A stretch of 64,000 nucleotides of DNA. Source: an uncultured Anaerolineae bacterium. GTDB taxonomy: Bacteria > Chloroflexota > Anaerolineae > J036 > Brachytrichaceae. Within the stretch, counting starts at the first letter, position 1; the number at the start of each line of letters is the position of its first letter. Below the pieces are notes generated by a model that was not told the DNA's origin, searched no databases, and was given only the letters and a program-made list of their open reading frames with translations. Shown here in pieces: positions 16,373-26,093 of this stretch. The stretch lies in contig CALHLE010000018.1 in the NCBI GenBank assembly GCA_938034415.1, forward strand, positions 22,098 to 86,097, written 5' to 3'. Position numbers and translations under genes: made by a program.

Positions 16373-17140
16373 GTGGCGCTACGAAGGCTCGGCTGGCGCG
16401 CGTTCGCCGCGGCGCTTCTCGTGGGAATCCCTGCCTGCGGCAATCCTCCTCCAAGCGGCCTCAAGCCGATGGTGGCAATCGTGACCCCGCCGGACGGAGC
16501 GCGCTACGAACCCGGCGAAACGATCCCGCTTACGGTCGCCGCCGTCGCCAGCCGAAACGTCATCCGCGTTGAAATTATGCTCGACGATCAGATCGTCGCC
16601 ACGCAGGCGAATCCGCAGCCGTCGCTCACCTTCTCCACGCGCATCACGTATGTGCCGCGCGCGCAAGGTCGGCTCCAACTGAGCGCGGTGGCTGTGGATG
16701 CCGCCGGCGTCGCCAGCGAGCCGTATGCGATCACGCTCATCGTCGGCCAGGAGACGCCCGCCGCCCTGCCGCCAATTGAGACCACGCCGGTCGTCGGCGC
16801 GGGCGGGTGCGTCCTCACGGCGGCGTTCGTCACAGACGTCAGCATCCCCGACGGCACATCAATCGCCGCCGGCGCGACCTTCATCAAGACCTGGCGCATG
16901 CGCAACACCAGCAGCTGCGATTGGGGCGAAGGCTACAGCATCGCCTTCTTCTCCGATACGCCCATGCACCCGACCGGCCGCGAGCCGATCCGGCCGACGC
17001 CGAGCAACGGCGTGATAGATATCAGCGTGCCGTTGACCGCGCCGACGCAGCCTGGCGTTTACACAACCACCTGGCGCCTGAAAGACCCGAGTGGGCGGTT
17101 CTTCGGCAACCGCGTGTTCGCCGTGATCCGCGTGCCATGA
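16373..17140 (+). CDS. Lipoprotein with Ig-like and NBR1-type Ig-like domains
   Basis: A 255-residue surface lipoprotein with GTG start and a signal peptide ending in IPAC (Cys22). Residues about 32-125 form a bacterial Ig-like domain (PPDGARYEPGETIPLTVAAVA...). After a Pro/Thr linker, residues about 145-255 match the NBR1 Ig-like fold: AAFVTDVSIPDGT, FIKTWRMRNTSSCDW, YTTTWRLKDPSGRFFGNRVF. Chloroflexota have many surface proteins with this domain; it probably mediates binding at the cell surface. Partner unknown. The stop lies 20 bp from the convergent methyltransferase. Confidence 0.8.
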   Translation: MALRRLGWRAFAAALLVGIPACGNPPPSGLKPMVAIVTPPDGARYEPGETIPLTVAAVASRNVIRVEIMLDDQIVATQANPQPSLTFSTRITYVPRAQGRLQLSAVAVDAAGVASEPYAITLIVGQETPAALPPIETTPVVGAGGCVLTAAFVTDVSIPDGTSIAAGATFIKTWRMRNTSSCDWGEGYSIAFFSDTPMHPTGREPIRPTPSNGVIDISVPLTAPTQPGVYTTTWRLKDPSGRFFGNRVFAVIRVP

Positions 17141-17160
17141 ACAGCCCCACTGACGCACCA

Positions 17161-17814
17161 TCACCGCGCGTACACGCGCACCTGCCACAGGACGCCGGCG
17201 CTGCGGTGAAACCGCAAACGCAGGCCGCCGCGCTCGACGACGGCATCCAACTCCGCGAGGCGATGGACGTAGAACAGCAGCGAATCGCGGCGCAGGCGCT
17301 CGAACAGGTTGATACACCACACGCCGGCGCGCGTCCACCACGCATCGCGCGGGAAGACTAGGCCAAGCACGCGCTGCGCTCGCGCAGCAGCCGCGCCGAC
17401 TAACTGCGGCATGTCAGGATAGCAGCAGATCACCCGGTCGAGCGTGACGATGTCGGCCGGCGCGACCGCGTCGGCCAGCGCGACGAAGTCGCCGTGTAGA
17501 TACGTCACGCGATCGGCGTGGCCCAGTCGCTCGGCTTCTCGGCGCGCAGCCGCCAAAAAGGCGCTCGAGCCGTCCACATCCACTGCCGAGCGCGCGCCGG
17601 CTTTCAACAGTTCGTGATGCGCTGCGCCCACCCCTCCGCCGATGTCGAGCAGCTTCGCGCCGGCGACCGGCGTCGCCTCCTGAATGGCCTGCAAGAGCAG
17701 GCGCGTCGCCCGGGCCGGCCCGTGCTTGCGATAGTGCTCCAGGTCGTCCTCGGCATACGAGGCGTCGAAGACGCGCTCGAACGCCCGGCAACTTGATCCC
17801 GCGCAACACTTCAT
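17161..17814 (-). CDS. SAM-dependent methyltransferase with Cys-rich N-terminus
   Basis: A 217-residue class I methyltransferase. It has motif I LLDIGGGVGAAHHEL, an acidic residue in VDVDGS and a motif IV-like DIVTLDRVICCYPD. The short N-terminus MKCCAGSSCRAFERVFD has three Cys in nine residues; this could bind a metal or form a disulfide, but that is speculation. The acceptor is unknown. Its ATG overlaps the TGA of the upstream thioesterase (ATGA), so the two are co-translated. Confidence 0.75.
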   Translation of the reverse strand: MKCCAGSSCRAFERVFDASYAEDDLEHYRKHGPARATRLLLQAIQEATPVAGAKLLDIGGGVGAAHHELLKAGARSAVDVDGSSAFLAAARREAERLGHADRVTYLHGDFVALADAVAPADIVTLDRVICCYPDMPQLVGAAAARAQRVLGLVFPRDAWWTRAGVWCINLFERLRRDSLLFYVHRLAELDAVVERGGLRLRFHRSAGVLWQVRVYAR

Positions 17815-18722
17815 CCCCGCTCCTCCTCAGCGCAATGACCGACCGAGCAGACGGCGATGTTCGGCGCGAAGTCATCGCGCATCGCCTGCGGGATGCGCCG
17901 AGGCGCGCCGGTGCGCACATCGGCGCACACGCCCAGCACGTTGATGCGCGCGAGCAGCGCGCCGTCGGATAGGCGCGTCACGGTGAAGTGACGCATGGCC
18001 GTCGCGCGCTTGACCTCGGACAACCAGGCGACAATTTCGATCTCGTCGTCGAACAGGGCTGGCCGCAGGTGCTCGATCCACATGCGGCGGTAGAAAATGC
18101 CGACGCCGGCTCCGGCCATGCGCGTGACCGGCCAGCGATAATGCGCGATGCACTGCATGCCGCACTCCTCGGCCCATTCGGCGTAGATGGCGTTGTTCAC
18201 ATGGCCGGCCGAGTCGCACTCGCGCCATTGCACTCGCCGGCGCAGGCGATACGCGCCCTCGGGCGGGGGCGGCGCGGACGGGAACTTCTCGCGACCAAGG
18301 CATCGTTCGGACAAGCCTTCGGGGAAGAAGGCGCGGATCAGCTCATCCGGTATCGCGGCAGGCTTCTGCGTCGCCGCATCGAGAAAAGCCCAATCCGTAG
18401 TCGCCCTGGCGATGAGCGCGCCCGTCGTCGTCGAGCGCAGCTCGTAGGCGCGGCGCGAGGTGACGCGCCGGAAGTCGGCCACCCAGGTCTTCACCGCGAT
18501 CGTGTCGCCGTACTGCGCCGGCCGAATGTACTCGATGTCTGTGGCGCGCGCATACCAAACGCGCCCCATCTGCGCATAGCGCTGCGGGTCGTAGCCGGCA
18601 GCCGCCGACGCCTCAAAGGCCGCCTCTTGCATGTAGCGCAGATAGTTGGCGTTGTTGACGTGGCCATACAAGTCGCATTCGTAGAAGCGCACCTTGAAGG
18701 CGCTGGTATGGACGAGCGGCAT
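17811..18722 (-). CDS. Tandem hotdog-fold acyl-CoA thioesterase
   Basis: A 303-residue protein with two 4HBT-like hotdog domains. The first (5-140) has VRFYECDLYGHVNNANYLRYMQEA and the second (165-300) has VQWRECDSAGHVNNAIYAEWAEE, each with the Asp and His-Val-Asn-Asn pattern of YbgC/FadM-type thioesterases. Such enzymes release fatty or aromatic acids from CoA or ACP. The ATG at 18722 is chosen because it abuts the first domain and lies 7 bases after a TATTAT -10 box. Coupled to the methyltransferase by ATGA. Confidence 0.82.
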   Translation of the reverse strand: MPLVHTSAFKVRFYECDLYGHVNNANYLRYMQEAAFEASAAAGYDPQRYAQMGRVWYARATDIEYIRPAQYGDTIAVKTWVADFRRVTSRRAYELRSTTTGALIARATTDWAFLDAATQKPAAIPDELIRAFFPEGLSERCLGREKFPSAPPPPEGAYRLRRRVQWRECDSAGHVNNAIYAEWAEECGMQCIAHYRWPVTRMAGAGVGIFYRRMWIEHLRPALFDDEIEIVAWLSEVKRATAMRHFTVTRLSDGALLARINVLGVCADVRTGAPRRIPQAMRDDFAPNIAVCSVGHCAEEERG

Positions 18723-18729
18723 GAGTGCA

Positions 18730-18735
18730 ATAATA
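18730..18735 (-). promoter_or_regulatory. -10 box for probably leaderless thioesterase gene
   Basis: TATTAT on the minus strand ends 7 bases before the ATG at 18722. No Shine-Dalgarno is present. Confidence 0.45.
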
Positions 18736-18942
18736 GCCCCAGTTGCGACAACCATGCCTGCGCCTGAGTTCATGCGCGCTTATCCCAACGGCCGACCCGC
18801 CCTCCCCGCGCCGCCCAGCATCGCGCGCCAGTTGATCGAACACTGGCTCGCGCGGCGGGCAGAATGAACGCCTATGCCGACCGCGATGGCCCGGCGGGCA
18901 GCCTGACGCATCTTCATTCGGCAACGCAAAATACAGCTCGGT

Positions 18943-19839
18943 GTGGATAACCTCCTCGGCCTCTTGTTCGTCTTCCTATGGGCTTCAGCCTCAACGGCTG
19001 CCAAATACGGCTTTCAGTCCCAGCCGCCATTGACGGTGCTCAGCGCGCGTTTTGTCATCGCCGCGGCCATGCTGCTGGCCTGGAGCTACGGGATTCGCCG
19101 CAACAGCGCGTTGCCGAGCGGCAAGCAGTGGGGGCAGCTCGCTATCATCGGCCTGACCAACAGCACGCTTTTTCTGGGCGCGGCCTGGTTGTCGCTGCGC
19201 GAGGTGTCGGTCGGCCTGTATAGCCTGTTCCTGGCGACCATGCCCTTCCTGGTCGCCGTCCTGTCGCGCGTCTGGCTTGGCCGCCGAGTGACGCGCAACG
19301 AATGGCTGGGCATCGCTGTAGCCGCCGCCGGCTTGATCATCGTCGCTGCGCCATCGCTGGCGGCCAGCGCAGCCACCTGGCAGGGGCTGGGGTTGATCGC
19401 TATCGCCATGGTGAGCCAAGCCATGGGCAGCGTCTATCTCAAACGGACGGCGCTGACCCTGCCCAGCGCCATCATCAACGCATGGCAATTGGTCTTTGGG
19501 CTTATCTTCCTGCTGCCCTTCGCCGTCGCGCTGAACGGCGACGCCGTCTTGCAGGTCACGCCGGAGCTGGTCGGCGGGCTGGCGTGGTCCATCCTGATGG
19601 TGTCCGTGATTGCCAATGCGCTGATGTTCGCGTTGCAGAAGCGCGACCCGTTGCGCGCCAGCGTGTGGTTGTTGCTGGCGCCGGCGTTTTCGTACTGGCA
19701 AGCGGCGCTGGTGCTGGGCGAGCCGATTCGCGCATTCGACGTAGGCGGCGCGGCGCTGGTGGTCGCCGGCCTGGTCATCTCCGGCGTGATGGATGTGAGG
19801 CGCGCCCCGGCCGGTCAACGCGCGTCGCCGCCCAGGTAG
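18943..19839 (+). CDS. EamA-family (DMT superfamily) transporter
   Basis: A 298-residue membrane protein with about ten helices arranged as two EamA repeats. Repeat 1 begins LLGLLFVFLWASASTAAKYGF and repeat 2 around GLGLIAIAMVSQAMGSVYLKR. These are drug/metabolite exporters, commonly for amino acids or their derivatives; the substrate is unknown. The start is a GTG at 18943 with no clear ribosome-binding site. The 3' end overlaps the convergent livF-like gene by 25 bp. Confidence 0.83.
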   Translation: MDNLLGLLFVFLWASASTAAKYGFQSQPPLTVLSARFVIAAAMLLAWSYGIRRNSALPSGKQWGQLAIIGLTNSTLFLGAAWLSLREVSVGLYSLFLATMPFLVAVLSRVWLGRRVTRNEWLGIAVAAAGLIIVAAPSLAASAATWQGLGLIAIAMVSQAMGSVYLKRTALTLPSAIINAWQLVFGLIFLLPFAVALNGDAVLQVTPELVGGLAWSILMVSVIANALMFALQKRDPLRASVWLLLAPAFSYWQAALVLGEPIRAFDVGGAALVVAGLVISGVMDVRRAPAGQRASPPR

Positions 19840-20597
19840 GCATCGCGCACCTCCGGGCTGCCGAGCAGATCGCGCGCTGCGCCCTCCAGCACGATGTGGC
19901 CATTCTGGAGCACATAGCCACGGTCGGCAATTTGTAGGGCCAGGTTGGCGTTCTGCTCCACCATGAACACCGTCACGCCCTGCTGATTGATGTGCTGGAT
20001 CAGGTCGAGCACGCGGTCCACGAACAAGGGCGAAAGCCCCATCGTCGGCTCGTCCATGCAGATCAACTTAGGCCGCCCCATCAGCGCGCGCGCCATGGCC
20101 AGCATCTGCTGCTCGCCGCCGCTGAGCACGCCGGCGCGCTGGTTCAGCCGCTGGCGCAGGCGGGGGAAGCGTTCGAGCATCTGTTCGTAGTCGCGCCGGA
20201 CTTCCTCACGGTCGGCGCGCGTATATGCGCCCATCAGCAGATTCTCGCGCACGGTCATCTCGGGGAAGATGCGGCGCGATTCCGGCACCGACCCGATGCC
20301 GCGTCGGATGATCTGCGGCGTCGGCAGGCCGGTGATCGGTTGGCCGTCGAACAGCACGCGGCCGGCGCGCGGCTTGACCAGGCCCAGGATCACCTTCATC
20401 GTCGTGCTCTTGCCGCTGGCGTTGCCGCCCAACAAGCATACGATCTCACCCCGGCAGACGTGCAGATTCAAGCCGAAGTGCACCTGCAACGCGCCGTAGA
20501 AGGTCTGAATGCCCTCAAGCCGGAGCAAGGCGGACGAGGACGCTTGCGGCGTCGCCTGCGCCGTTGGCATTGTGGGGAGCGCAAGCAGGTCGTTCAT
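19815..20597 (-). CDS. livF: Branched-chain amino acid-type ABC transporter ATP-binding protein (LivF)
   Basis: A 260-residue ABC ATPase with Walker A GGNASGKST, signature LSGGEQQ and Walker B LICMDEPT. The order of helical-domain residues (RRIFPEMTVRENLLMGAY) is that of LivF. The first 25 residues are a Pro/Ala/Gln-rich extension not usual in the family. It is last of the cluster SBP, URO-D-like, livHM, livG, livF and overlaps livG by ATGA. With LivG it powers import through the fused permease. Actual substrate is uncertain (see the URO-D-like gene). Confidence 0.9.
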   Translation of the reverse strand: MNDLLALPTMPTAQATPQASSSALLRLEGIQTFYGALQVHFGLNLHVCRGEIVCLLGGNASGKSTTMKVILGLVKPRAGRVLFDGQPITGLPTPQIIRRGIGSVPESRRIFPEMTVRENLLMGAYTRADREEVRRDYEQMLERFPRLRQRLNQRAGVLSGGEQQMLAMARALMGRPKLICMDEPTMGLSPLFVDRVLDLIQHINQQGVTVFMVEQNANLALQIADRGYVLQNGHIVLEGAARDLLGSPEVRDAYLGGDAR

Positions 20598-21487
20598 CAG
20601 CTCACCGAAGCGGGGCGCGCCTGCGGCCGGCCGGCGCGCCGATCGTCTTCGCCGGCCGGCTGCGCGTCCCGCGCATCGCCGACCTGACGCTTGTGGCCCA
20701 GGTAGGCTTCGATCACCTTCGGGTCGTCGCGCACGCTTTGGGGCGCGCCTTCGGCGATCTTGCGCCCGTCGTCCATAACGATGACGCGATCGGAAAGCTG
20801 CATCACCAGCGATAGCTTGTGCTCGATCAACAAAATGGTCAGGCCGCGTCCCTTGAGGGCGCGGATGAATTCGAGCACCTCGGCGGTCTCGGTCGGATTC
20901 ATGCCGGCGGTTGGCTCGTCCAACAAGAGCAGCCGCGGGCGCAGCGCCAACGCGCGGGCGATCTCGGTGCGCCGACGGTTGGCGTAGGAGAGGCTGTAGG
21001 CCGGCTGGTCGGCGCGCGGCAGCAGTCGGTCGCCGAACAACGCCAGCACTTCGCGCGCTTCCTCGCGCAGCCGCCGACGCTCCTCGCGCCAGGCCGGCGG
21101 CTGGATCAGCGCCAGCGCCAACTCGGCCATCATGCCCAGCACCGGCGCGCGCAAGCGATGCGCCGCCTGGCGCGTGTGCGCGCCGATGAGCACGTTATCT
21201 AGCACGCTCAGATTGCCGAACACGCGCCCGTGCTGAAAGGTGCGCGCGATTCCCAACGCGGCCAGCTCCTCCGGCGGCAGACCGGTGATCGGGCGCCCAT
21301 CCAACAGCACCTGACCGCCATCCGGCTTGTCCAGGCCGGTGATCAGGTTGAACAACGTAGTCTTGCCTGCGCCGTTCGGCCCGATCACGCTCACCGTCTC
21401 GCCTGCCTCGACGGTCAAATCTACGCCGTCCACCGCGACGACCCCGCCGAATTCGCGGCGCAGGCCACGGACTTCTAACAGCGCCAT
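20597..21487 (-). CDS. livG: Branched-chain amino acid-type ABC transporter ATP-binding protein (LivG)
   Basis: A 296-residue ABC ATPase with Walker A GPNGAGKT, the LivG-typical [21 protein letters not shown] segment and Walker [14 protein letters not shown]. The signature motif, normally LSYGQQR, reads LSYANRR, an altered form at a residue that touches ATP. The last 25 residues are an Arg/Asp/Gly-rich tail beyond the family end. ATG at 21487 is preceded by GAGG at 6-base spacing. A GTG at 21499 overlapping the livHM stop is the alternative. Confidence 0.9.
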   Translation of the reverse strand: MALLEVRGLRREFGGVVAVDGVDLTVEAGETVSVIGPNGAGKTTLFNLITGLDKPDGGQVLLDGRPITGLPPEELAALGIARTFQHGRVFGNLSVLDNVLIGAHTRQAAHRLRAPVLGMMAELALALIQPPAWREERRRLREEAREVLALFGDRLLPRADQPAYSLSYANRRRTEIARALALRPRLLLLDEPTAGMNPTETAEVLEFIRALKGRGLTILLIEHKLSLVMQLSDRVIVMDDGRKIAEGAPQSVRDDPKVIEAYLGHKRQVGDARDAQPAGEDDRRAGRPQARPASVS

Positions 21488-21495
21488 GCCATGCC

Positions 21496-23334
21496 TCACA
21501 CCGTCCCCAGCAACCCCTGCGGGCGGAAGCGCACCAATAAGAGCAGCACGACGCCGTAGAGCAAATAGCGCGCGTCGGCCAGCGGGCGGAACAGCTCCGG
21601 CAGCGCCGTCAGCGCGATGGCGCCGACGACCGCGCCGCTCATGTTGCCCATCCCGCCCAGGATCACCATCGTCAGACCCAGGATCGAAGTCGTCGCCGCG
21701 AAGGTCTCGTTATTGATGTATGAGTACATGTGCGCGGTGAACGCCCCGCTTAGCCCGGCGATCAATCCGCCGGCGATGAACGCCAGCGCCTTATAACGGT
21801 GCAGCGAGACGCCGAAAGCGCGCGCCGCGACCTCGTCTTCGCGCATCGCGCGCCACGTGCGGCCCAGGTGCGACTGCGTCAGCCGCCATTGGAAGAGCGC
21901 GGCGACGACCAGCATCGCCAAGGCAAACCAGTAGATCGGCGCCGTCTCGACAATCGGCAGGCCGAACAACGACAGCGGCGGGATGTTGCTCAGGCCCAAC
22001 ACGCCGTTGGTCAACCCTTCCCAGTTGAGGATGATCTGATTGATCACCTCGCCGATGCCCAGCGTGGCCAGCGCGACGTACTGGTTGCGCAGGCGGAAGA
22101 CCGGCCACATGAGCAGCGTGCCCAGCGCAGCCGCAATGGCCGCGCCGGCGAGCAACGATAGCTCCAGCGGCCAACCCAGGCGCATGGCCAACAGGGCCGA
22201 GGCATAGCCGCCGATGGCCAGGAAGCCCGCCTGGCCAAGCGACATCTGCCCCGCCGTGCCGGTGACCAGCGTGATGCTCAACGCCAGCATGGCAAACAGC
22301 CAGGCGTTGGTGAAGATTTGCAAGAGGTAGGGGTTGGATGAGATGAAGGGCAAGAGGGCAGCAGCGACCAGCCCGCCGATGGCCACAAACCACGGGATGC
22401 GCACCGGCTTGCTGTTCGCCACGAACGTGCCGGTGAGCGGCTCAGGGGGCATCGCGCGCTGCGCGCCGAACAGGCCGGTCGGCCGCAGCACTAGCACGCC
22501 GATGAGGATGACGAAGGTGAACAGGTTGCGGTAGGTCGAGCCAAACAGCGCGACGCCAAACGTCTCGATCAAGCCCAGCAGCAAGCCGCCGATTACAGCG
22601 CCGGGCACGCTGCCCAGCCCGCCCAGCAGGTTGGCCGCAAAGCCCTTGACCATCGCGCCGTAGCTCATGGTCGGATAGACCGAGGTGAAGTACATGCCGA
22701 TCATCACGCCGCCGATGCCGCCCAGCACCGACGCAACTGCGAACGCGAGCGCGTTGATCGCGTTCACGTCCACGCCCATCTGTTGCGCCGCCTCGCGGTC
22801 CTGCGCCGTCGCGCGCAGCGCCCAGCCCAGCCGCGTGAAGCGCAGAAAGGCGAACAACGCCGCCGCGATGGTGATCGTGATGGCCGCGATGAGCGCGTCG
22901 AGCGCGCCGATGCTGACCCCACCCAGCATGACGCGCGTCGCCGGCAGCGGGCTGGGGAACGACTGCGGATTGGGCGAGAAGATGAGCTGCACCAACTGGT
23001 CAAGCGCAAAGCTGATGCCGATGGTGGCCAGCAACGGCGCGATGCGCGCTTCGCTCTGCAGCCGGCGCAGGCCGAAGCGCTCGATCAGCACGCCGAGCAC
23101 CCCGCAGACTACGGCGACGACGATGAACGTCGGGCCGAGCGACCAACCCAACCCGGTCACGCATACCCATCCCACGTATGCGCCGATCATGTACACCGAG
23201 CCATGGGCAAAGTTGATCAGGTTGGCCACGCCGAAGATGAGGGCGAGGCCAATGGCGATCAGCGCATAGATGTTGCCGATGACCAATCCGTTGACGAGCT
23301 GGTCGGCGAACGCGCGCAAGGTGAACTCGGGCAT
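21496..23334 (-). CDS. Fused LivH-LivM branched-chain amino acid-type ABC permease
   Basis: A 612-residue fusion of the two permease subunits usually made separately. Residues 1-290 are LivH ([30 protein letters not shown] near the N-terminus), and residues about 320-612 are LivM ([24 protein letters not shown]). The linker, about residues 290-325, carries the LivH end VLRPTGLFG followed by PPEPLTGTF. Seven or more helices are predicted in each half. The fusion makes a single-chain membrane channel for LivG and LivF. It starts 6 bp after the URO-D-like gene stops. Confidence 0.9.
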   Translation of the reverse strand: MPEFTLRAFADQLVNGLVIGNIYALIAIGLALIFGVANLINFAHGSVYMIGAYVGWVCVTGLGWSLGPTFIVVAVVCGVLGVLIERFGLRRLQSEARIAPLLATIGISFALDQLVQLIFSPNPQSFPSPLPATRVMLGGVSIGALDALIAAITITIAAALFAFLRFTRLGWALRATAQDREAAQQMGVDVNAINALAFAVASVLGGIGGVMIGMYFTSVYPTMSYGAMVKGFAANLLGGLGSVPGAVIGGLLLGLIETFGVALFGSTYRNLFTFVILIGVLVLRPTGLFGAQRAMPPEPLTGTFVANSKPVRIPWFVAIGGLVAAALLPFISSNPYLLQIFTNAWLFAMLALSITLVTGTAGQMSLGQAGFLAIGGYASALLAMRLGWPLELSLLAGAAIAAALGTLLMWPVFRLRNQYVALATLGIGEVINQIILNWEGLTNGVLGLSNIPPLSLFGLPIVETAPIYWFALAMLVVAALFQWRLTQSHLGRTWRAMREDEVAARAFGVSLHRYKALAFIAGGLIAGLSGAFTAHMYSYINNETFAATTSILGLTMVILGGMGNMSGAVVGAIALTALPELFRPLADARYLLYGVVLLLLVRFRPQGLLGTV

Positions 23335-23340
23335 GGGTGG

Positions 23341-24381
23341 TCAGGCCGGCAACGGCAACTCGGCGGCGCGGCGCAGGGCGTGCAAGTTGGCCGCAGGCGC
23401 ATCCATGTTCACGCCGCAGCCCGGCGACAGCAAAAAGCGGCGTCCGCCGGTGGCGCGAATGGCGCGTTGCGCTTCGGCAATGACATCATCGGGCGCGCCG
23501 GTCTGCAACGTGCTCAGCTCATCCACCCCGCCGATCAGCGCGCGCTGCGTTAAACCCTGCGCCGCGCCTACAGTAGGGTTACCCTGGTTGAGCGTTGCCC
23601 AGTTGATAGCGTGCACCGGATAGTCCATCACCGCGTCGAAGTACACCTCGGGGCCGCACACGTGCAGCAGGTTAAACGGCGCACCTTGCACGGCCTGGAG
23701 CACGCGCAAGTCGTAAGGGCGGCCAAAGCAGGCATATTCTGCCTCCGTGAGCACGCCCCGGCGGGCGAGCTTGACGATGGCGAAGAAGATGCCGCTGGCC
23801 CCAGCATCCACGGCCGCAGCGGCATAGCCGGCCAGCGCGTCGGCGATCACGCTCAGCGCGTGGTGAACGCCCTGCGGATTCTCGGCGATGGCGCGCCGGA
23901 TGCCGTCGTACTGCGCCTGGATCAACTGGCCGGCGTCATGCTGATCCGCGCGCGCCATTAGGAACGCCAGCACCGACAGCGGCGAGAACACCGTCTGCAC
24001 AAAGTGCGCGTCGCCGATGCCCGCTTTCACGCGGCGCACCAGGTCGAGATGTTCGGCGAAGGCGCCGCCTCTAGGATCCACCGGCGCCAGCTTGTCTAGG
24101 TCGGCCGGCGAGCGAATCGGCCCATCCACCAGCCTGGGGAAAACCGAGGTGTAGTCGCCGAAATCGTAGCGGTTGCCCCACGCTTCGGCGTAGTATGTCG
24201 CACGCGGGTTCAACTTCAGCCAGTCCCAGTCGAACTCGCGGAAGTGGGCTAGGCTAGCAGCCGCCAGTCGCTCGGCAGAGACTTCCTCGGGCACGAAATG
24301 CCGCCAGGCCGACACCGGCACGCGATCCACGGGTTCGCCTTTGAGCGCGGCTTCCACGCGCTCGCGCTTGCTCATGCGCAT
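23341..24381 (-). CDS. URO-D-fold protein, probable corrinoid-dependent methyltransferase
   Basis: A 346-residue TIM-barrel protein of the uroporphyrinogen decarboxylase superfamily, but probably not a haem enzyme. It has His240-x-Cys242 (LLHVCG) and Cys322 (SPGCG), the H-x-C-xn-C zinc site of MtaA/MtbA/CmuA-type methylcobamide methyltransferases, which true HemE lacks. It sits within an ABC importer operon, 6 bp before livHM, so it may act on a methylated compound brought in by that importer. This link is inference. The ATG at 24381 has GAGGAGA 9 bases upstream. A terminator-like hairpin separates it from the binding-protein gene. Confidence 0.75.
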   Translation of the reverse strand: MRMSKRERVEAALKGEPVDRVPVSAWRHFVPEEVSAERLAAASLAHFREFDWDWLKLNPRATYYAEAWGNRYDFGDYTSVFPRLVDGPIRSPADLDKLAPVDPRGGAFAEHLDLVRRVKAGIGDAHFVQTVFSPLSVLAFLMARADQHDAGQLIQAQYDGIRRAIAENPQGVHHALSVIADALAGYAAAAVDAGASGIFFAIVKLARRGVLTEAEYACFGRPYDLRVLQAVQGAPFNLLHVCGPEVYFDAVMDYPVHAINWATLNQGNPTVGAAQGLTQRALIGGVDELSTLQTGAPDDVIAEAQRAIRATGGRRFLLSPGCGVNMDAPAANLHALRRAAELPLPA

Positions 24382-24404
24382 GATGCTCGATCTCCTCGAG
24401 GGGG

Positions 24405-24447
24405 TCAAAAATCCTGGGTCGGCGAAGATGTCGCCTTCGCCGACCCA
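24405..24447 (-). terminator. Intercistronic terminator or attenuator
   Basis: A perfect 13-bp GC-rich stem (24415-24427 with 24435-24447, 7-nt loop) is followed on the minus strand by GGATTTTTG. It lies between the binding-protein gene and the URO-D-like gene. It would end most transcripts after the binding protein, giving more binding protein than membrane components. Confidence 0.75.
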
Positions 24448-24474
24448 ACCGCTCCCTTGACAAAGCGCGCCGGG

Positions 24475-25707
24475 TCATTGCCCGGCTTGCTTGCTGCCAT
24501 CCCAGGTGACGAACTTGCCGTCTTTGACGATCAAGTCCACGAACTGCGGGTTGGCCACGCGGCGCGTCTCGGGGTTGAAGGTCACTTTGCCGTAGATCAC
24601 GCTGGGCACATCCTTGATCTGGGTGAAGGCGTCCCGGATGGCTCGGCGATCCGGCCCGGCGACTTCGATCAGCGCGGCGACGATGTTCATCGTGTCGTAG
24701 GCGTGCGCGGCGAAGAAGTCGGGTTCTTCGTTGTATTTAGCGCGATAGGCCTGCACGAACGCCTGCACGGTGGGGCGCGGGTCTTCGGGCGAGAACTGGC
24801 CGCGGATGTATACGCCCTCCACTGCGGCGCCGCCGAGGCGCAGGAAGTCGGGCGAGTGCAGCGACGACGCGCCGACGATGGGCACCTTCAAGTCGGTCGT
24901 GGCCAACTGCTGTACGATCTGCGCGCCATCAGCCTGATACGAGATCAGCACGATGCCGTCGGGCTTAGCGTCGCGCACGCGCGTCAACGCCGAGCGGAAA
25001 TCTTTCTCGTCGGGCAGATACGCTTCGGCTGCGACGATCTCTGCGCCGATCTTCTTGGCATGTTGCTGGAATAGGTCATAGGTGGCCTTGCCCCAGTCGG
25101 TGTTCAGGTAGAACACGGCTAGCCGGTTCAGGCCCAGCGTGTTGTGGGCGAATTCCGCCAGCGCCGGCGATAGGTCGGCCTGCGTCGCCGAGTTGCTCCA
25201 CATGTAGTCGCCGCCCTTGGTGAAATCCGGGTGCGAGTTGGTGAAGCCAAACTGCACCAGGCCGGCCCGCTGATAGATCGGCGAAGCCGCCATCGAGGCT
25301 GGGCTGCTGAAATCGCCCAGCTCAATCACAATGCGTGGGTCGGCGACGAATTTTTGCGCGACGACGACGGACTGCTTGGGGTCGCTCTGGGAATCCTCGA
25401 AGATGTATTCCAGCTTGCGCCCGCGCACGCCGCCCTTGCCGTTGATGGCATCGAGCGCCAGGTCGAAGCCCTTCTTCCACTGCACGCCGTAGCGCGCATT
25501 GGGGCCGGTGAGCGGGCCGCTCACGCCGATGTAGATCGGTTCGCCGGAAGCCGCGGGCTGAGCCGGGGCGGATTGGCCGGGCGGATTAGCCGCCGGCGGC
25601 GGCTGCACGGCGCAGGCCGATGCAGCTATCGCTAACCCTACCAGGACGCCCGGGATGGCAAGTTTGCTGCTGCGCATAGCAACGAACGGACGAGACAAGC
25701 GATTCAT
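24475..25707 (-). CDS. Leu/Ile/Val-type ABC transporter substrate-binding lipoprotein
   Basis: A 410-residue periplasmic-binding-protein type I (Peripla_BP_6) lipoprotein. The signal peptide ends in SAC (Cys32), followed by a Pro/Ala/Gln-rich tether. The mature domain opens IYIGVSGPLTGPNARYGVQWKKGFDLALD and contains GLNRLAVFYLNTDWGK and DGIVLISYQADGAQIVQQ, typical of LivJ-like proteins that may bind amino acids, amides, aromatic acids or other small ligands. GAGG lies 5 bases before the ATG at 25707. First gene of the ABC/URO-D cluster. Confidence 0.88.
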   Translation of the reverse strand: MNRLSRPFVAMRSSKLAIPGVLVGLAIAASACAVQPPPAANPPGQSAPAQPAASGEPIYIGVSGPLTGPNARYGVQWKKGFDLALDAINGKGGVRGRKLEYIFEDSQSDPKQSVVVAQKFVADPRIVIELGDFSSPASMAASPIYQRAGLVQFGFTNSHPDFTKGGDYMWSNSATQADLSPALAEFAHNTLGLNRLAVFYLNTDWGKATYDLFQQHAKKIGAEIVAAEAYLPDEKDFRSALTRVRDAKPDGIVLISYQADGAQIVQQLATTDLKVPIVGASSLHSPDFLRLGGAAVEGVYIRGQFSPEDPRPTVQAFVQAYRAKYNEEPDFFAAHAYDTMNIVAALIEVAGPDRRAIRDAFTQIKDVPSVIYGKVTFNPETRRVANPQFVDLIVKDGKFVTWDGSKQAGQ

Positions 25708-26093
25708 AGAAACCTCATATTCAAAGATAACAGCGCCGAAGGCGCACTCCGGCGCCGACGACAAATAGACCTGAATTTAGAGCGCAGTGAACGCGCGCTG
25801 TAACGGCGAGAACGTGATAGACGAGGACGGAGAAGGTGCGCGGGCTAGCGGCGCGCGTCAGCTTCAAGCCGGCCAGCCCGCGCGGTACACAAGCACGCCA
25901 TCCCAATCCGGCGGAGACGCGGCGAATAGAGCGTGCATCGTGGTCGCATAGCAAGGAGTGGATACATGGGCGTCGCTCGGTCTATTGCGCGAATGTTAAC
26001 GAGGTGCGCCGTACTTGTCAATGGCCGCCCACCGGCGGCAGGCGCGGCATCGGCAGCGCCGCCGCGCAAGCGGCTGGAGCTGAAAGGCCGACG
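25708..26093. other. Intergenic region upstream of the ABC/URO-D operon
   Basis: No gene is convincing in these 386 bp. The part near the binding-protein gene is its promoter and leader. A weak promoter reads TTACAG, 18 bp, TAAATT on the minus strand. The leader also holds a small GCGCC-TTC-GGCGC hairpin about 35-50 bases before the start. The far part is the downstream flank of the pseudogene at 26094. Confidence 0.5.

Noticed and set aside
23341..24381. HemE (haem synthesis) for the URO-D-fold gene
   Set aside because: It has the H-x-C...C zinc site of methyltransferases and lies in a transporter operon; no other haem gene is near.
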